Below, in pieces: positions 51,801 to 64,000 of a DNA stretch of 64,000 nucleotides. Below the pieces are notes generated by a model. That model had not been told where the DNA came from. It ran no database searches and saw only the letters and a list, made by a program, of their open reading frames with translations. Each line of letters begins with the position of its first letter. The first letter of the stretch is position 1. Source of the stretch: Bryopsis sp. KO-2023 (lineage: Eukaryota; Chlorophyta; Ulvophyceae; Bryopsidales; Bryopsidaceae); NCBI GenBank assembly GCA_030272585.1, contig BSYQ01000013.1:2046001-2110000 (forward strand), read 5' to 3'. Both the position numbers and the translations under genes were made by a program.

Positions 51801-54800
51801 ATGCCTCCACAACGAGCGATAGCTACTGGGAAGAAGGACGGTACCATCGACAGTCCTCGGGATGAAGCAGTGGAAAGTCCAACTGCTCAGGTAGGTGTTA
51901 TCATTTTTCGATACCTATTTTTGGCGTAGGGGAGAAACAGGACCTGGTTGTAAGATCTGGGGTGTAGAGAACTCCCACCGTTTCGAAAAATTGGGTTTCC
52001 GAAGCGGTGTGCATCCGTGCGCTGCGAAGAAACTCAAAACCCAGTGAAATTGTTTGACGTTTTTTTTTTGTGCGACAGTCGTGGGCCTCTCTTTCATTTT
52101 CTTTGTATCCATGAAATAGATTTTTTTTTTTTTTCACAAGAAAAAAAAACAAGAAAATGGAGCTCTTACACTACATTCATTTCTTTCACGTTGGCTTTCC
52201 CCCAAAGACATGCTGAAAGATTCCTGGTGCAAGAAAGATTCCAGTTTTTACCCCCCTTTTTTTGATTTTTCTTGCTAGTTTTGTAGTTTTAAAGAAGTTC
52301 GAAATGCTCTTCCAAGAATCAACCAAATACGATCAGAATGAAACACAGGATTGAAAATATTATTTTTTGGGGATGATTTGTGGAATGAGAATTGTGTTGA
52401 GCAAAAGTGAATAGCATAGAGAAACGGGGTAGACAATGAAGTATATGGCGGGAAACTGATGCAGAAAAGAGCCAAATACAAGTCATTCAAAGTTCGGTTT
52501 GTATCGACAATTGCAATGATTGGCAGCTTCCTTTTCATGATCTACTTGGGTCATGTTCCTTTAATGGCACTCATCCTTTTCATTCAGGTATGTGACTTTT
52601 CAACCATTTTTTCATTTCTTATAAAAAAATTATCACATGGAAGTACAATGTTTTGAACATCTCGATCACCCCATGCTGGTTATCTTGCACATCCGGTCAG
52701 CTGCATGAGTCTTTTGATAAAGGAATTAAAGAAACAAAAAGCTAATCTAGCGATATACATTTCCACACAGAAGGGAAAATAAGAAAAAAGAAAGAAACAC
52801 GAGAAAGGAACATGAGAGATCAATGCTTCCAGTTCTTATATCTTCTGAATTTATTTTTTATTTTTTTATTTTTTTTTTCTGGGATGGGGATATCTGGTGC
52901 TTGGAAAAGACTTGCCATAAATGTGTTGAGTTTTTTTCATGTTGTGGCAGTGGTGTATGGTGCGAGAGTTGTTTGAGCTTGCCCGTGAATCCCAGCAAGA
53001 CAATCGAATTCCTGGCTTCAGGGCACAACAGTGGTATTTCTTTGGAGCTGCAACATTTTTTTTCTATCTAAGGTCAGTTGGTCGCATTGATTTGGAAAAA
53101 AAACCCACACAAAAGTGATGGAATTGGAAGTTGCTACACGGAAAAAACTTGATAATGTTTCTTGTTATTGAGAGAAGGAAACGAAACGAGCACTCTTATT
53201 TAACTTTGCTGTTGATCTTGGAATGTGGAGGCTGAAAGCCCTGTGTCGCCTATCTATATATGCGAGTTATATTTGCCCACCACTGCATCAATAATGGATC
53301 AAGTTCGCCGTTTAGGATTTCCCACGCTCTGTTTTGCATCTCCTTGTTGTTAATTTTGATTTCTTTCCTTGCAGGTTTATCAAAAACAATCTTCTAAAGG
53401 AGATCACTCTGTATGCTCCTTTATCACGACTGTTGGGCTGGCTGGTGACTTCACACTCTCTCATCTCCTACTCCTTTTACATGGGCGGTAAGTTTTTTGT
53501 GTTTTTTTTTTTCCTTCACCATGTGGTAATACATTTTTTTCAGAATTCGAAGAAAATTTCACAATTTTTTCTACCTCTTGATCCCACATCTCACAAATTA
53601 TTCATGAGTTGTTCACATAGCTACCTTGTGACAGATTTTTCCCCTGCCTTTTTGGTGTTTTTTTTTCCTCTCCTTTCACATGCATGCATGTCTGGCTCTC
53701 AGTTCATCCGATTGCTTTTCTGTTGCATTGTGACTAATCTAACCATCTCCTACCCAACAGTTTTGCATAAAATAATTCGTTCAGGAATTTTGATTTGAGT
53801 TTTGATTTTTTGTTGTGTCCCCGTTGACTCAGGTTTGATATTTTTCGTCCTGAGCTTGAAGAAGGGCATGTATCTGTATCAGTTTGGCCAATTTGCATGG
53901 ACGCATATGATTTTGATGATCGTGTTCGTCCCTTCATCTTTTTTCATATCGAACATCGTCCAAGGATTGATTTGGTTCTTGCTGCCATGCTCTCTTATCA
54001 TTGCGAATGATATCACAGCATATCTTGCAGGTAATGGGCAACATACATATGTATAAAAAAATAAAAAAATAAGAATGAATTTAACTTAAATTTAATAAGT
54101 TTAATTTAAAATTAGATTACATATTCTACATGTACTTAGGGGGGGGGGGGGGGCACAGCTATGTGTTTGTGTATAAGCATTCATGCTGTTGGTAGATCAT
54201 TTGTGTTGATGGCAGTGGATTCCAAAAAAAAAATGGAGTCTTGCAAAAAAAGTGACACTTCCAACTCATGGTGCTTTTGTCGTGTCGAAAAAAGAAAAAA
54301 AGTAACACTTCCACCCACCCATGCATATATTTACAGAAATTTTCTTTTCTTTTTCTTTCCCTGGTGTAGGTTTTTTCTTTGGCAAGACTCCGCTCATCAA
54401 GTTGTCCCCCAAGAAGACCTGGGAGGGTTTCATCGGAGGTTTCCTCGGCACCGTGTTGCTGTCTTTTATTTTCACTCGGATCATGGCACAGTTCAGTTGG
54501 ATGATTTGCCCCCGACAAGATCTGTCGATCGGCTGGCTGGAATGCGAACCTGACGAAATCTACTTGAAATCCACCTACAACATCTCGGACGTAACCAACA
54601 TCCTCCCCGCTTCCTTCGTCGAGTATTTGAACTTCTTGAGCCTATACATACCTGTGGATTTTAGGGAGGTTTTCTTGAGACAGACCATCACTCTGGAGCC
54701 AATGGTGAGTGCTGCGAGTTTTAGTTTCTTTAGCATTGTATACATGTAGGTTGGTATCGACAGGGATTGACAATAGATTATATGGTACAACGCTAGAGGG

Positions 54801-56094
54801 GGGCTAAATCATGTCAGGGTGTTTCATGTTTTTCTTGAGTTCTGTTCTGGACAATTTATCGTGTTTTCGCCAGTAATTGTGTCGAAACCTTGTCTTTCAG
54901 AAGAAAAAATTCCTATTTCTAAATTTCTTGATTTCCTGTTCAAAAAATCAATGAGACCTGGTTTTGATTATTCATTTAAAATGGGCAAAATTCAAGTTCG
55001 ATGTAGAGAGATTACACAAGCATTATGGACACAGGAAAAGAGGAGTCGTGGAAATCACAACTGTTGAAATCGCTAGCAACTTGGGGAAAAAAAATGATGG
55101 AGTGTTGTATGGCATTTTTTTTTTCCTAGGCACTTCATGCGGCAGTATTGGCTGTTTTCGCATCCGTAATATCACCATTCGGTGGCTTCTTTGCCAGTGG
55201 ATTCAAAAGGGCTTTCAAGGTCAAAGATTTTGCTGCCATAATTCCTGGACATGGGGGCATGACAGACAGGATGGACTGCCAGGTGATCCCCTCATCATTG
55301 CTTCTTTGGACAGGACAGAAAAACATGAGCTGACAAAAAAAGCAGCGTGGGTCGTTTTCAGGCAACCCCTCAAATCCCAACCCTCCCCCTCCGATTGATT
55401 TTTTTTACTCTGCTCGACAGTTTCTTTTCGATTTTCCACGATCTGGGCGCTACTAAGCATAGTGCTGTGCAAGAAGCTGAAATCATTGAGGGATGAAAAA
55501 AGGGTTTTTTTGAGTGAATTATTTGGGTCCTGTATTCAGCTGTCTGTGTGCTTTTATGACTTCAGATGCTGATGGCTGTCTTCTCCTACCTTTATTTCTT
55601 TACCTTTGTCCAAAAAACCCGAATGGATGTGGGTTCCATTTTGGATATGGCTGTGAAATTGGACCAGAATCACCAACTGGAGTTATTTGGTAAACTTGGT
55701 AATTATCTCGTGGGGGAGGACTCTTTGCCAGGTAACCTTTTTTTGTTTTGTTTTTTGATGTTCTTTTTTGATGCTCTTTTCTTTTCTTTTATGCTCTTTT
55801 TTTTATGGTTTTTTTTATGCTCTTTTTTTTAGTTTTTTTCTTTTTTGGTTGTTGATTCACTACATCACTCTTTCTCATCTTTTTGTCAAAAACCAACTGA
55901 CAGGCTCCAGTTGTGCTGCACAATTTATAGCGGTGTCAAATTGCCTTCAACGAACAGTTTCAATTTTTTTGTAACAAAATTTACAAAACTGGAATGTTGC
56001 AGAACAGCAAGAGTTTGATATTTTTCTTTCGTGTCCCCCCTCAGATTCCATCCGGCCGCAGCTCCAGGAGATAATCCAGATGAGCTGTAGATAG
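51801..56094 (+). CDS. CDS1: Phosphatidate cytidylyltransferase (CDP-diacylglycerol synthase)
   Basis: Exons: 51801-51890, 52465-52587, 52951-53072, 53375-53487, 53833-54030, 54370-54704, 55130-55282, 55566-55731, 56045-56094; 449 residues, close to the usual eukaryotic length. The enzyme makes CDP-diacylglycerol from CTP and phosphatidic acid at the endoplasmic reticulum, feeding phosphatidylinositol, phosphatidylglycerol and cardiolipin synthesis. Key features: several hydrophobic helices ([50 protein letters not shown]), the [27 protein letters not shown] type block across exons 5-6, and the family signature in exon 7, [20 protein letters not shown] followed by GMTDRMDC with the catalytic Asp residues. 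The N-terminal ~30 residues are polar. The last exon ([12 protein letters not shown]) was chosen for phase and helix character; an alternative acceptor near 55902 gives a different tail. Confidence 0.95.
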
Positions 56095-57459
56095 CCACCC
56101 CTTGAAACACTCGCTGACCTTATATGGAGACTCTTTTTTTTTATAAATTCGGCGATGGGACATTTTCAAGGTTTCAAGACATTTCCTATAGATATTGCAT
56201 CTTTGACTGAAGGATCCTCTTGTTTTTACCTTTTCTTTGGGGTGTGTGTGTGCTTGTATGAAATGTGGGGCGGAAAGGGGGGGGGGGGAATCTTTTTGGT
56301 GTAAAGTTCTGTACCACTTTGGCTTAGACCAGATTTCTGATTTCGAACTGTTAAAATTTGGTCAAGGTGGTTGATTGTTTTGAGTCCCCCTTTTTTTCAC
56401 GTATCGATGAGGGAATCAAGTTGCAAAAAAAAAAAGACGAAATCCAAAGCCAAGAAAAAAAAATTGGGGTGTGTAAATGGCCAAAGTTCATTTGAAGCGC
56501 AAAAAAAATATGCTAGAATGGGGAGGGAAACTTGGTGAAGGTCAAGTTGGCTCATTGGACCAGACAATGGAAAAAAAGAGAAAAAAAAGAGACACTTGAA
56601 AGGATCCATTTATACATATGGCTTACAGCTGTGTTTTGTGGCTCTTCTTTAGCAATGGAGGGGGAGTTTTTGTCACTCCCCTTTTCCTTTTTTGAACATC
56701 AGGGTTTGCATCATTTTTTTTTTTCATGCATGCGTATGTAAAATATAAGAAAAATTCATGGGAAGCTGTGTTTTGTGAGGGCAGATTTATGGAGTAGGGT
56801 TTTTTCTATGTGAAATGTGGAAGCAAGAAGAGGGGTGGGGTTGTTATGACAAAGGAAATTGGGAAAAATGAAGCAAAGATTCTTAAAAGTGTTCTGCTTA
56901 GGATTTTTCTGCAGTTGATGCCCACACAAAAACAGATTGCCCCCTGTGACCCTGCAGGAAAGGGCTGCACATTGGAGTGGGATGGAAATGCAAATGCAAC
57001 TTGGCACTCTTCACCTTTGCAACCTGATTTAGCATGATGGGACTCTCTATCCTAAGGATCATAGATATATATGATAAAAAAACTATATATATATATATGT
57101 ATCTGTATATATATATATATATATATAGGTATATGTATATTTTCAGCTAGTCCTGCAAGAAGAAAGTGTTGTTGCCACAGCAATGGAAAATGCAGCATAC
57201 AACATCTCTCAAAAAAAGTGCCAAAAAGTGCCGATATCGTCCGAATCGGTCGATACCTGGTGCGCTGTATGTTTATCCGTCATGACTCTGGGTCGCGGCC
57301 AGCCAGCCAACGTTGATGGGACTGCGAAGCACGCCAGTTCATCGGAAAGCAACCCCACTTTTTTGCCACGATTACACGTGATTGAGTACGACATGACTGC
57401 AGCTGGCTGCTTTTTGTACCACTCCTCTGACAATGTGGGGTGCGAGTCCGCGGCGTTCG
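56095..57459. other. Intergenic region with AT microsatellite
   Basis: No gene recognised. Contains a G run near 56278-56288 and a dinucleotide AT tract at about 57088-57130. The final 300 bases probably hold the leader of the TBL1-type gene. Confidence 0.6.
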
Positions 57460-60400
57460 ATGGACAAACTCAGCTTCTCTTCCGACCACGTCAATTACCT
57501 CATCCTTCGCTACCTGCAAGAGTCTGGTGAGATATCCCACTTCAGCATAAGTTTTTGAGCTTGTTGGGTGCTTCCTGACATGGGGTGACAGGGAAGGGTG
57601 GATTAGGAGTTTCACCATTCCAGTTTCCAAAAGTGATTGATTCCTTCAAGGGAAAAAATAGTGAAATTTGAATGGGGAAAGCGGGATGGATGTATTGTTT
57701 GGGAATACCGTTCTTGAAAGCATTTTTGTCAAATAACGACTTCCAGACAGCTGGGTGATGGAGAAGGTCCTCAGATGCGTGTTTTGCTGTTCAACGTATC
57801 ATTATATAAAAAAAAATGAAATCGGGGGGTGGAGGACTTCAGAAATGTGCAGCAACAACGGAAAGGAAGGGAAATCATCGGATTTTTTTTTCCCGTGGTT
57901 CTTATGACACAATGGTTTCTTTTCCAAAAAAAAAATCTTTCGATCGATACATAAGAATTTTTTTTTCACCGTCTTTTTCCTGGAATCAGGTTTTGCACAC
58001 ACATCTTACACGTTCTACCACGAATGCCAGGCCAATCGGGCCGATTTGGAGCCATCCACGGTCCCACCCGGAGCTCTTATCCATGTCGTTCAAAAGGGAT
58101 TGCAATTCATCGAGTTGGAGGCGAATTTGACACAAGTAAGAGAATTAAAAAAACCCCATAACTGTAAGCTCGAGAATCCATGTGTTTGTAGTCGTTTTTG
58201 TTTATGTGGAGTTTGCATGGATTGATAGAGTTGATCTTGGAACAAGAGCTCCAGTCTGACCTGAAGCAAATAATGTATGCAGACCTGTCAAAAAACAAGG
58301 ACAGCGAACAAGATCTCTCTTCCATTCAAACAAAAGAAACAAGATTTGTCTTCCATTCAAACAGCTTATCAATAATCAATCAAATGATGTAAGAAATATA
58401 CATGGGTGACCATGAATATACATATAGATATATATATATATATATTGGGCAAGTTTGCCTATTGTAAATTAAACATTCATTCGACAATTCATTCATTCAA
58501 ATAGCACCTTGCTGAATTGTCGATCAACATTCATTGGGCCCTCATCAGGATGGCACAGAGATGGATGGCGAATATTCGTTTCTCAATTCCAAGGATCTGA
58601 TAACCAAAGATGTGGATGAGCTCCGGAGGACGGTAAGAAAACGGAGGGAAAGCGTCCGAAGGGAAAAAGACGAAAGAGATAAAACCACTTTCAATGCTGG
58701 CGGTGGTGGTGGTGGTGCTGCTGGTGGTGGTGGTGGTGGTGGTGGCGGTGGTGGTGGTGACCCCATGGAGGAAGAGGCCCCCGTGCCAGTGGTCAAAATT
58801 GAAAATACGGAAATCCCTCCCCACCAGGTCTCGACCCTCAGAGGGCACTCTTCCGAAGTGTTCATTTGTGCATGGAGTCCGACGGAAAATTTGCTGGCTT
58901 CTGGGTGAGTTTTTTTTAATATTATTTTAAAAAGTGATAATTTGTCACCATGCATTTGCAGGGGAGACTAATCTGTATGGGTCCTTGGTTATTGCTTGGG
59001 TTAAACCTTTCGTTTTTCTGTTTGTTTGTTTTTTATCCGAAGGGAATTCCACCTGTTTTTTGGTGTTTTGAAAAAATCGTCATGCGTCTTGATGACACAA
59101 CTTCCTTAATTAATTGGAGTGGTGTTTTCTGTTTCTTTTGGGGTGGGTAAAATTACAGATCAGGGGATGCGACCGCAAGAATATGGGATTTGGGGGAGGG
59201 AGGGGGCACGGACAAACCTACCATTTTGAAGCATGTGAATCAGCAAACCCCTGGAAACAAGAGTAAAGATGTAACCACCATGGATTGGAGTCTTGATGGA
59301 AGTTTTCTGGCGACGGGCTCCTATGACGGCTTGGCTAGAATATGGACCAAAGAGGGTATGTGTGTTTGCATTCTGTTTTCTTCTTCTTCTTGTTTATTTT
59401 TTTTTTTTGGGGGGGGGGTCCGCGAGCTGAGCTTTGAGTTTTTGTTTTGTGTAGGTGAACTTGCGAAAACGTTCAGCAGTCACAGAGGCCCGATTTTCTC
59501 TTTGAAATGGAACAAGAAAGGTGGATTTCTGTTGAGTGGCTCTGTTGACCACACCGCCATTGTGTGGGACACCAAGACAGGGGAAGCCAAGCAAAAGTTT
59601 TGCTTTCATAAAGGTGGGGACCGGGCCGATATTGCTTGGTTGCAGGCTGAATGGGCTGCATGACGCTGTCAACCTCGATGAAAGATATACATGTGAATAA
59701 ATTAAGAAAGAGATTTTGATGATCACCTTCTTCCTGTAATTTTTTTTTAAACCATATCATCCACTTTTCCCTTTTAATTTTGGAGGTCAGGGAGGGCTTT
59801 CTTGTTCTTGAGAAATATAGGTTTTCTCTCTGCCCCCGCCTCCCCCTCGTTTTCCACTCCATACAAAGAAAAATAAGCAAATAATAACTCTGTTAATAGA
59901 GTTATTATTTGTTTATTTTTTTATAATAGAAAAATCATAGAAAAATAGATAAATCTAAAATCATATTGGAAACGAAGTCGTCAAAGGTATAAAATTATGA
60001 AAATTTCTATTAATATGGGAAAGGGGGTACTCCCATTGGTATTGCTTGAAAAAGTTATGGCTATACATATATGCGATCTGTGTGAATTGCAGCCGCCACG
60101 CTGGATGTGGATTGGCGAAACAACAGCACTTTTGCCACATGTTCAACGGACAAAATGATATACGTGTGCAAGCTGGGGGAGGAGGATCCCTTGCGAACGT
60201 ACAAAGGGCACGACAACGAGGTCAATGCAATCATGTGGGACCCCAGCGGTCGATTGCTGGCGTCTTGCTCAGACGACACCACTGCCAGAATCTGGAACAT
60301 GAACCAGGACGAATGCGTCCGGGTGCTGAAAGACCACACCAAGGAAATATACACCGTGAAATGGAGCCCAACGGGGGCAGGCACACCGAATGCAAACTTG

Positions 60401-60712
60401 CCACTGTTGCTGGCCTCAGCATCGTTCGACACCACGATTAAGATATGGGACGTGGAACATGGGAAGTGTTTGCACAATATGTGCAAGCATTCTGATTCGG
60501 TGTATTCTGTTGCTTTCAGCCCTGATGGGAGGTTTCTGGCGAGTGGATCGTTCGACAAGAGGGTGCACATCTGGTCGGTTTTTGACGGGAGTTTGGTTAA
60601 AACGTATAACGGCAAAGGGGGTATTTTCGAGGTCTGTTGGAATAAGGATGGGGACAAGGTGGCGGCCAGTTGCAGCAACAAGGTGGTTTCTGTGTTGGAT
60701 ATACGGATGTGA
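57460..60712 (+). CDS. TBL1: TBL1/HOS15-type LisH-WD40 corepressor subunit
   Basis: Exons: 57460-57526, 57990-58135, 58549-58904, 59159-59355, 59455-59613, 60093-60712; 514 residues. Residues ~6-40 form a LisH domain ([16 protein letters not shown]), followed by the [19 protein letters not shown] segment typical of TBL1. Then come a basic region ([15 protein letters not shown]), a glycine run at ~122-144, and eight WD40 repeats from ~160 to the end ([87 protein letters not shown]). Family members are subunits of histone-deacetylase corepressor complexes (NCoR/SMRT in animals, Set3C in yeast, HOS15 in plants) and act in the nucleus. The glycine run is coded by GGT/GGC repeats at 58697-58760, where length variation is likely. 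Confidence 0.95.
59879..59910. repeat. Perfect 13-bp inverted repeat in TBL1 intron 5
   Basis: AAATAATAACTCT (59879-59891) and its complement (59898-59910) flank a 6-nt loop. It is AT-rich, lies mid-intron about 180 bp before the acceptor and could form a hairpin in the pre-mRNA. Confidence 0.85.
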
Positions 60713-61372
60713 GCGAAGCAGATCCAAGGTTTAATTTGGGGGAGGGGAAAGGAGAAAGTTTATAGGAATTCTGGTTTTGGGGGTGTTTGGGGGTGACAAA
60801 GCGGACCTGAAGAAAAATGTACGCCACGAAAAAAAAGACCAGCTTGGTATTGGTGGTATTGTGGGCTACAAATGAATGAAAGGAAGCAGCAAGAAAGTGG
60901 GAAGCTGCGGAGTTGGAAAGGTGAAAGAGATTTGCTGTTTTTCAGTTGAAAGCTGGGGGGATGCTACACATAGTCGATAGTCAGTAGGTTTTACACATTA
61001 TTTTTTCTAGGATCTGGTAGATCTAGATTGGAGATGAATATTAGATTGGGCAAGTTTGTGAGACTGGACTCAGGATGAGAGCAGGAACATGTTGAAAATG
61101 TGTTATTTATTCTGCGATGTGAATTCCTCCTATTTTGATGATACCTCCATGCCAAAAAAACACATGAAGGGGGCAGGCATATTGAATTTGTCTGATACAT
61201 TGTGGGATGGTGGTGGATGGGCAAAACAGTTGATGCTGCTGCTGAATGATAGTTCCCTATCCAGTCCCCAAATCATCATCAATCCCTTATCACCTTCTCA
61301 CGGAGAGATTCCCTCTCTTCCACAGTTGAGAAACAGAAAACCTTCTCTATCCTCTCAGCTCATCCGACAGTA

Positions 61373-61940
61373 CCGTAGATAGGGTAATTTTTAGTAGGAA
61401 AAATCGCAAAAAATAGTGTCGCAAAAATTGAAGCACCGCAATTAATAAGCGCGCGCAGACATCCTACCAACGCAAACAAAGACCAACGCAAACAAAGGCT
61501 AAAGCAAACAGAGTGAAGCTACCGCTACCTCCCCACAATAATCCATCACTCCAATTTCACACCCTTGGATCAGTGACAGCCGTCCAGGCATCCTGAACAA
61601 CGGCTACGTACATGCTGTGCAAAGGCGTCGTGAACATGGCTCAGGAGCTAAGAAAGGTTGCGAAGGGCAGCGACTGGTTACGGAGGGGTCGATTGGAGGC
61701 GCATGGGCTACGCAACGCGTGTTGACTCGTATAGTTCAGGGGGAAATGAGCTAGGAAGAGACATGCACTTGGTTCATGGGCTGTTTTTTTTTGCGCAGCT
61801 TTTTTTTTGCGCAGCCTAACGTTTGCGCAGCCTAATGTTTGCGTTCACTAATTTTTGCGACCTGATTGAATCGCAAAAATTAGTGTCGCAAAAATAAAAC
61901 ACGCGAAAGTTCATGCGCGCAAAAATTACCTTATCTACGG
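61373..61940. mobile_element. Non-autonomous TIR element flanked by TA (MITE-like)
   Basis: Terminal repeats CCGTAGATAGGGTAATTTTT (61373-61392) and AAAAATTACCTTATCTACGG (61921-61940) match as inverted repeats at 19 of 20 positions and are flanked by TA on both sides. The 568-bp interior has no reading frame of note. It carries direct copies of a TAGTGTCGCAAAAAT motif near both ends, two copies of CCAACGCAAACAAAG near 61467-61495, repeated GCGCAGCCTAA units near 61800-61835 and a strong internal hairpin. The TA duplication suggests mobilisation by a Tc1/mariner-type transposase encoded elsewhere. Confidence 0.8.
61846..61885. repeat. Perfect 15-bp inverted repeat within the TIR element
   Basis: CACTAATTTTTGCGA (61846-61860) and its exact complement (61871-61885) flank a 10-nt loop. 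It sits near the right end of the element and may be a subterminal hairpin recognised by a transposase. Confidence 0.9.
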
Positions 61941-62470
61941 TATATGTCAACCAGACACCACCCCAGTTTTCACTGGAGGAAATGTCTCCCTTTTCACGAG
62001 GCATTTCCTCCCGTGACAATTCACCTTGCCATCCCACGCACAATTCATAGATCAGGTTTTTGACCTTCCTCGTTGGGAAAATAAACCTTCCACATTTAGA
62101 CCGTCATTGGTTACACCCGAAAACCAAACACACACTCCCCAAACACACAAACACACGCACACCAGCCGCCAGCCTCCACCTCCACCGAGGGAAATATCAT
62201 GACTCAAAAGACACTCAACATGAAGTCTACCCCACAATAACTCATCCACACTGTTTTCTCTCTGTCTCTTTTTTTTCTCTCTCTTTTCCCCTTTTTTTTG
62301 TTTTTGAATTCCATTGACAAGAGTCGTAAAAAAAGGGAACCCCATGCTGATGGCCAGTGAACTTCAATCATTTCCCCCCCCCCTCCCAATCTTAGGTCTG
62401 CAAAATTCCCGAACATAAAACTTGACTGCCTACCATCCATCACATATGTTTCCACCATGATTACAGGGCT

Positions 62471-63170
62471 TACTCCTCAGGAATTTCAATCTCCCCCTCG
62501 TCAATCTGTGTCAAAAGAAGCAGGTTTTAAAATTGAAATACAACAAAGCCATCTAAGAAAAGATTGGTTGGGTGAGAAATTGTGCATTTCTCTCTTATCA
62601 AAAATACAATCCTGGTTGTGCCTATATCACTTGTTCATTCAATCAACAGGCAATTTTTCATTTCTTTTCATTTTTTTTTTTTTTTTGGGGGGGGGATATA
62701 TGAGTGCAATACAACATTAAAAAATATACAACAAAAGTCCTGCATCAGACCATGAACTTTGCAGCTTCCTGTTTTGACTAACATTCCTAAGACTTCTTTC
62801 TGAATGAAGCAATTAATTCTCTTGATAAAAACTTTTCGATTCAAAAAGCATGTGCAAGTTGTTCATGACAAAGCACGGCCGGACATTGTTTCCTAACCCC
62901 CATTCCTGACTCCATCAACAATTAAACCTTTTATTTCTGGCAGCATGAAAAAAAATAAAAAAATAATGAAAGAATGAAATGTTTCTCTACCTTGGTCTGG
63001 ACATCTCGGGGATCCTCATGTTCCACTGTGCAACCCACAGACACACATGTTCCCAAAATCTCTTTGCAAGTTCCAGCCAAAGTGACGGCACAACTTCGAC
63101 TCCTCATGATGCGGCCAATATCGATGATGTCCTCAATCGTCAAATTTCCGCCGTGAACGATGTTTTTCTC
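62471..63170 (-). CDS. RPL12: 60S ribosomal protein L12 (uL11), 3' part
   Basis: Two exons on the minus strand: 62991-63170 (60 codons) and 62471-62506 (11 codons plus stop), both phase 0. The first reads EKNIVHGGNLTIEDIIDIGR then IMRSRSCAVTLAGTCKEILG and TCVSVGCTVEHEDPRDVQTK, the C-terminal domain of eukaryotic uL11 that binds rRNA at the GTPase-associated centre. The second gives IDEGEIEIPEE and a stop, the acidic tail. The exon begins after an AG acceptor, so the N-terminal exons (the KIGPLGLSPKK half) must lie upstream. They were not found before the window edge, which means a long intron or exons beyond 64000. The protein is partial here. Confidence 0.92.
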
Positions 63171-64000
63171 CTATATTTTGGAATAACCGACAAAAACAAA
63201 AAAAAACCTCCGCATTTAATTCTTAACTTTGGATGAAACAGACAGATTCATACCTCTAAGAGATATAACGATGCCACAATAATTTGATAATAATAATAAG
63301 AAAAAAATACTAAGAAAAAGAGCATACTGCAGTTTTTTCAGCAATGTTTTTCAGCTGAGGTATTAGTTATCAACACTGGTGATTTAATTTCCTATAGTTA
63401 GGCAAATTTGGCAGCTGATGGTTCCTTCCAATTGGATTGCACATTTATGGGGAGGGTAGTTTCCAATAATAAATTTTTAACGAGTACGTTTCTTATGGAG
63501 ACCTGAAGCCTCCCAAAACAGCTGTTTGTTTTCCAAAAAAGCTCATTTTCCTTTTCGAATAAAGAAAAAAACCCTCCCAGTCGCACCTTTCCCCTAATCA
63601 ATTTTCTGTGTTGAATTCGAAATCTTATCAAATGTTTGTAAAATTTTAAATAGAATAATAACAATATGGAAGCTTCACATTGCAAAGTAGATCTAGTATA
63701 TATATGTGTACATAATTAGTGCTTCCACTCTAGAAACATCTCTTCTAAGATAAAAACTATCTCCTTGTCTGGGGGCTTTCAATTGCTATTCATCAGAGAT
63801 ATTTCCAAATATTTTCAATACTTTATTAAAGGTCCAACCTCAGGCAGCTGGACAATAACATAGAGTCTATCAGAAAAGAAAAACTTCTTTTCTTTTCTTT
63901 CAAACAATCCAGCAGGAATTCATTTTCAACCTCCCTATGACTTTCTATTGTTGACTAGCGAGTGGAGGATATCCTAAACGACTGGAATCTCACGAAGCAG
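63171..64000. other. Probable uL11 intron; no exon found
   Basis: AT-rich sequence upstream of the first visible uL11 exon. No minus-strand segment matches the conserved N-terminal half of uL11, so this is most likely intron. Nothing else recognised. Confidence 0.5.

Larger units (their letters stand above)
60713..62470. other. Intergenic region between convergent TBL1 and uL11 genes
   Basis: Contains the second TIR element, described separately, and otherwise no recognised gene. The 62270-62400 stretch is pyrimidine-rich on the plus strand with a C run, part of the 3' flank of uL11. Confidence 0.65.

Noticed and set aside
55902-55974. Alternative last exon of CDP-DAG synthase
   Set aside because: Phase fits, but the resulting tail lacks helical character; the 56045 exon gives a better C-terminus.
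58545-58955. Minus-strand proline-rich frame
   Set aside because: Antisense of the glycine-coding GGT/GGC repeat of the TBL1-type gene.

Overview
This is a nuclear genome window from an intron-rich eukaryote, most likely an alga or other plastid-bearing protist. Evidence: nearly every gene is split by GT-AG introns of about 35-960 bp, often with poly-T tracts before the acceptor; introns and spacers carry long homopolymer runs; and one gene encodes a plastid/cyanobacterial-type Cpn60 with a short arginine/serine-rich presequence and no visible signal peptide. The lineage cannot be settled from this window alone. No rRNA, tRNA, CRISPR array or bacterial-style operon was seen.

Layout. 1-4378: no recognisable gene. 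4379-9380 (+): Enhancer-of-polycomb protein (9 exons, 600 aa). 11864-14877 (+): trypsin-fold serine protease (6 exons, 361 aa) with a 491-bp pogo-like TIR element in an intron. 18469-25998 (-): glutathione-degradation GATase DUG3 followed in phase by DUG2 (WD40 plus M20), best read as one 15-exon gene of 1222 aa. 27413-30844 (+): Cpn60. 32297-36711 (-): RecQ helicase with two C-terminal CCHC zinc knuckles (12 exons, 721 aa). 36873-37255 (-): small basic hypothetical protein. 37874-39273 (+): ApaH-like PPP phosphatase. 40465-44379 (+): TPR protein (10 exons, 682 aa). 45728-46512 (-): small membrane protein resembling the NrtS nitrate/nitrite transporter family. 46990-50486: a 3497-bp CACTA-like transposon with an 18-bp terminal inverted repeat, 3-bp target duplication, subterminal repeat arrays and cargo exons of a membrane protein. 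51801-56094 (+): CDP-diacylglycerol synthase (9 exons, 449 aa). 57460-60712 (+): TBL1/HOS15-type LisH-WD40 corepressor subunit (6 exons, 514 aa). 61373-61940: a second TIR element. 62471-63170 (-): 3' part of ribosomal protein L12 (uL11), whose 5' exons are not found before the window ends.

The genes are a mixed set typical of a eukaryotic chromosome: chromatin regulators (EPC, TBL1), DNA repair (RecQ), thiol metabolism (DUG), plastid folding (Cpn60), lipid synthesis (CDS), nitrogen transport (NrtS-like) and translation (uL11). Exon models were built by hand. In the complete models the joined exons keep frame throughout and end at a stop; they have not been checked against transcripts. The most notable items are the DUG3-DUG2 fusion, whose joining intron has a donor overlapping an in-frame stop codon, the CACTA element with cargo, the eukaryotic NrtS-like gene and the RecQ-zinc-knuckle architecture.
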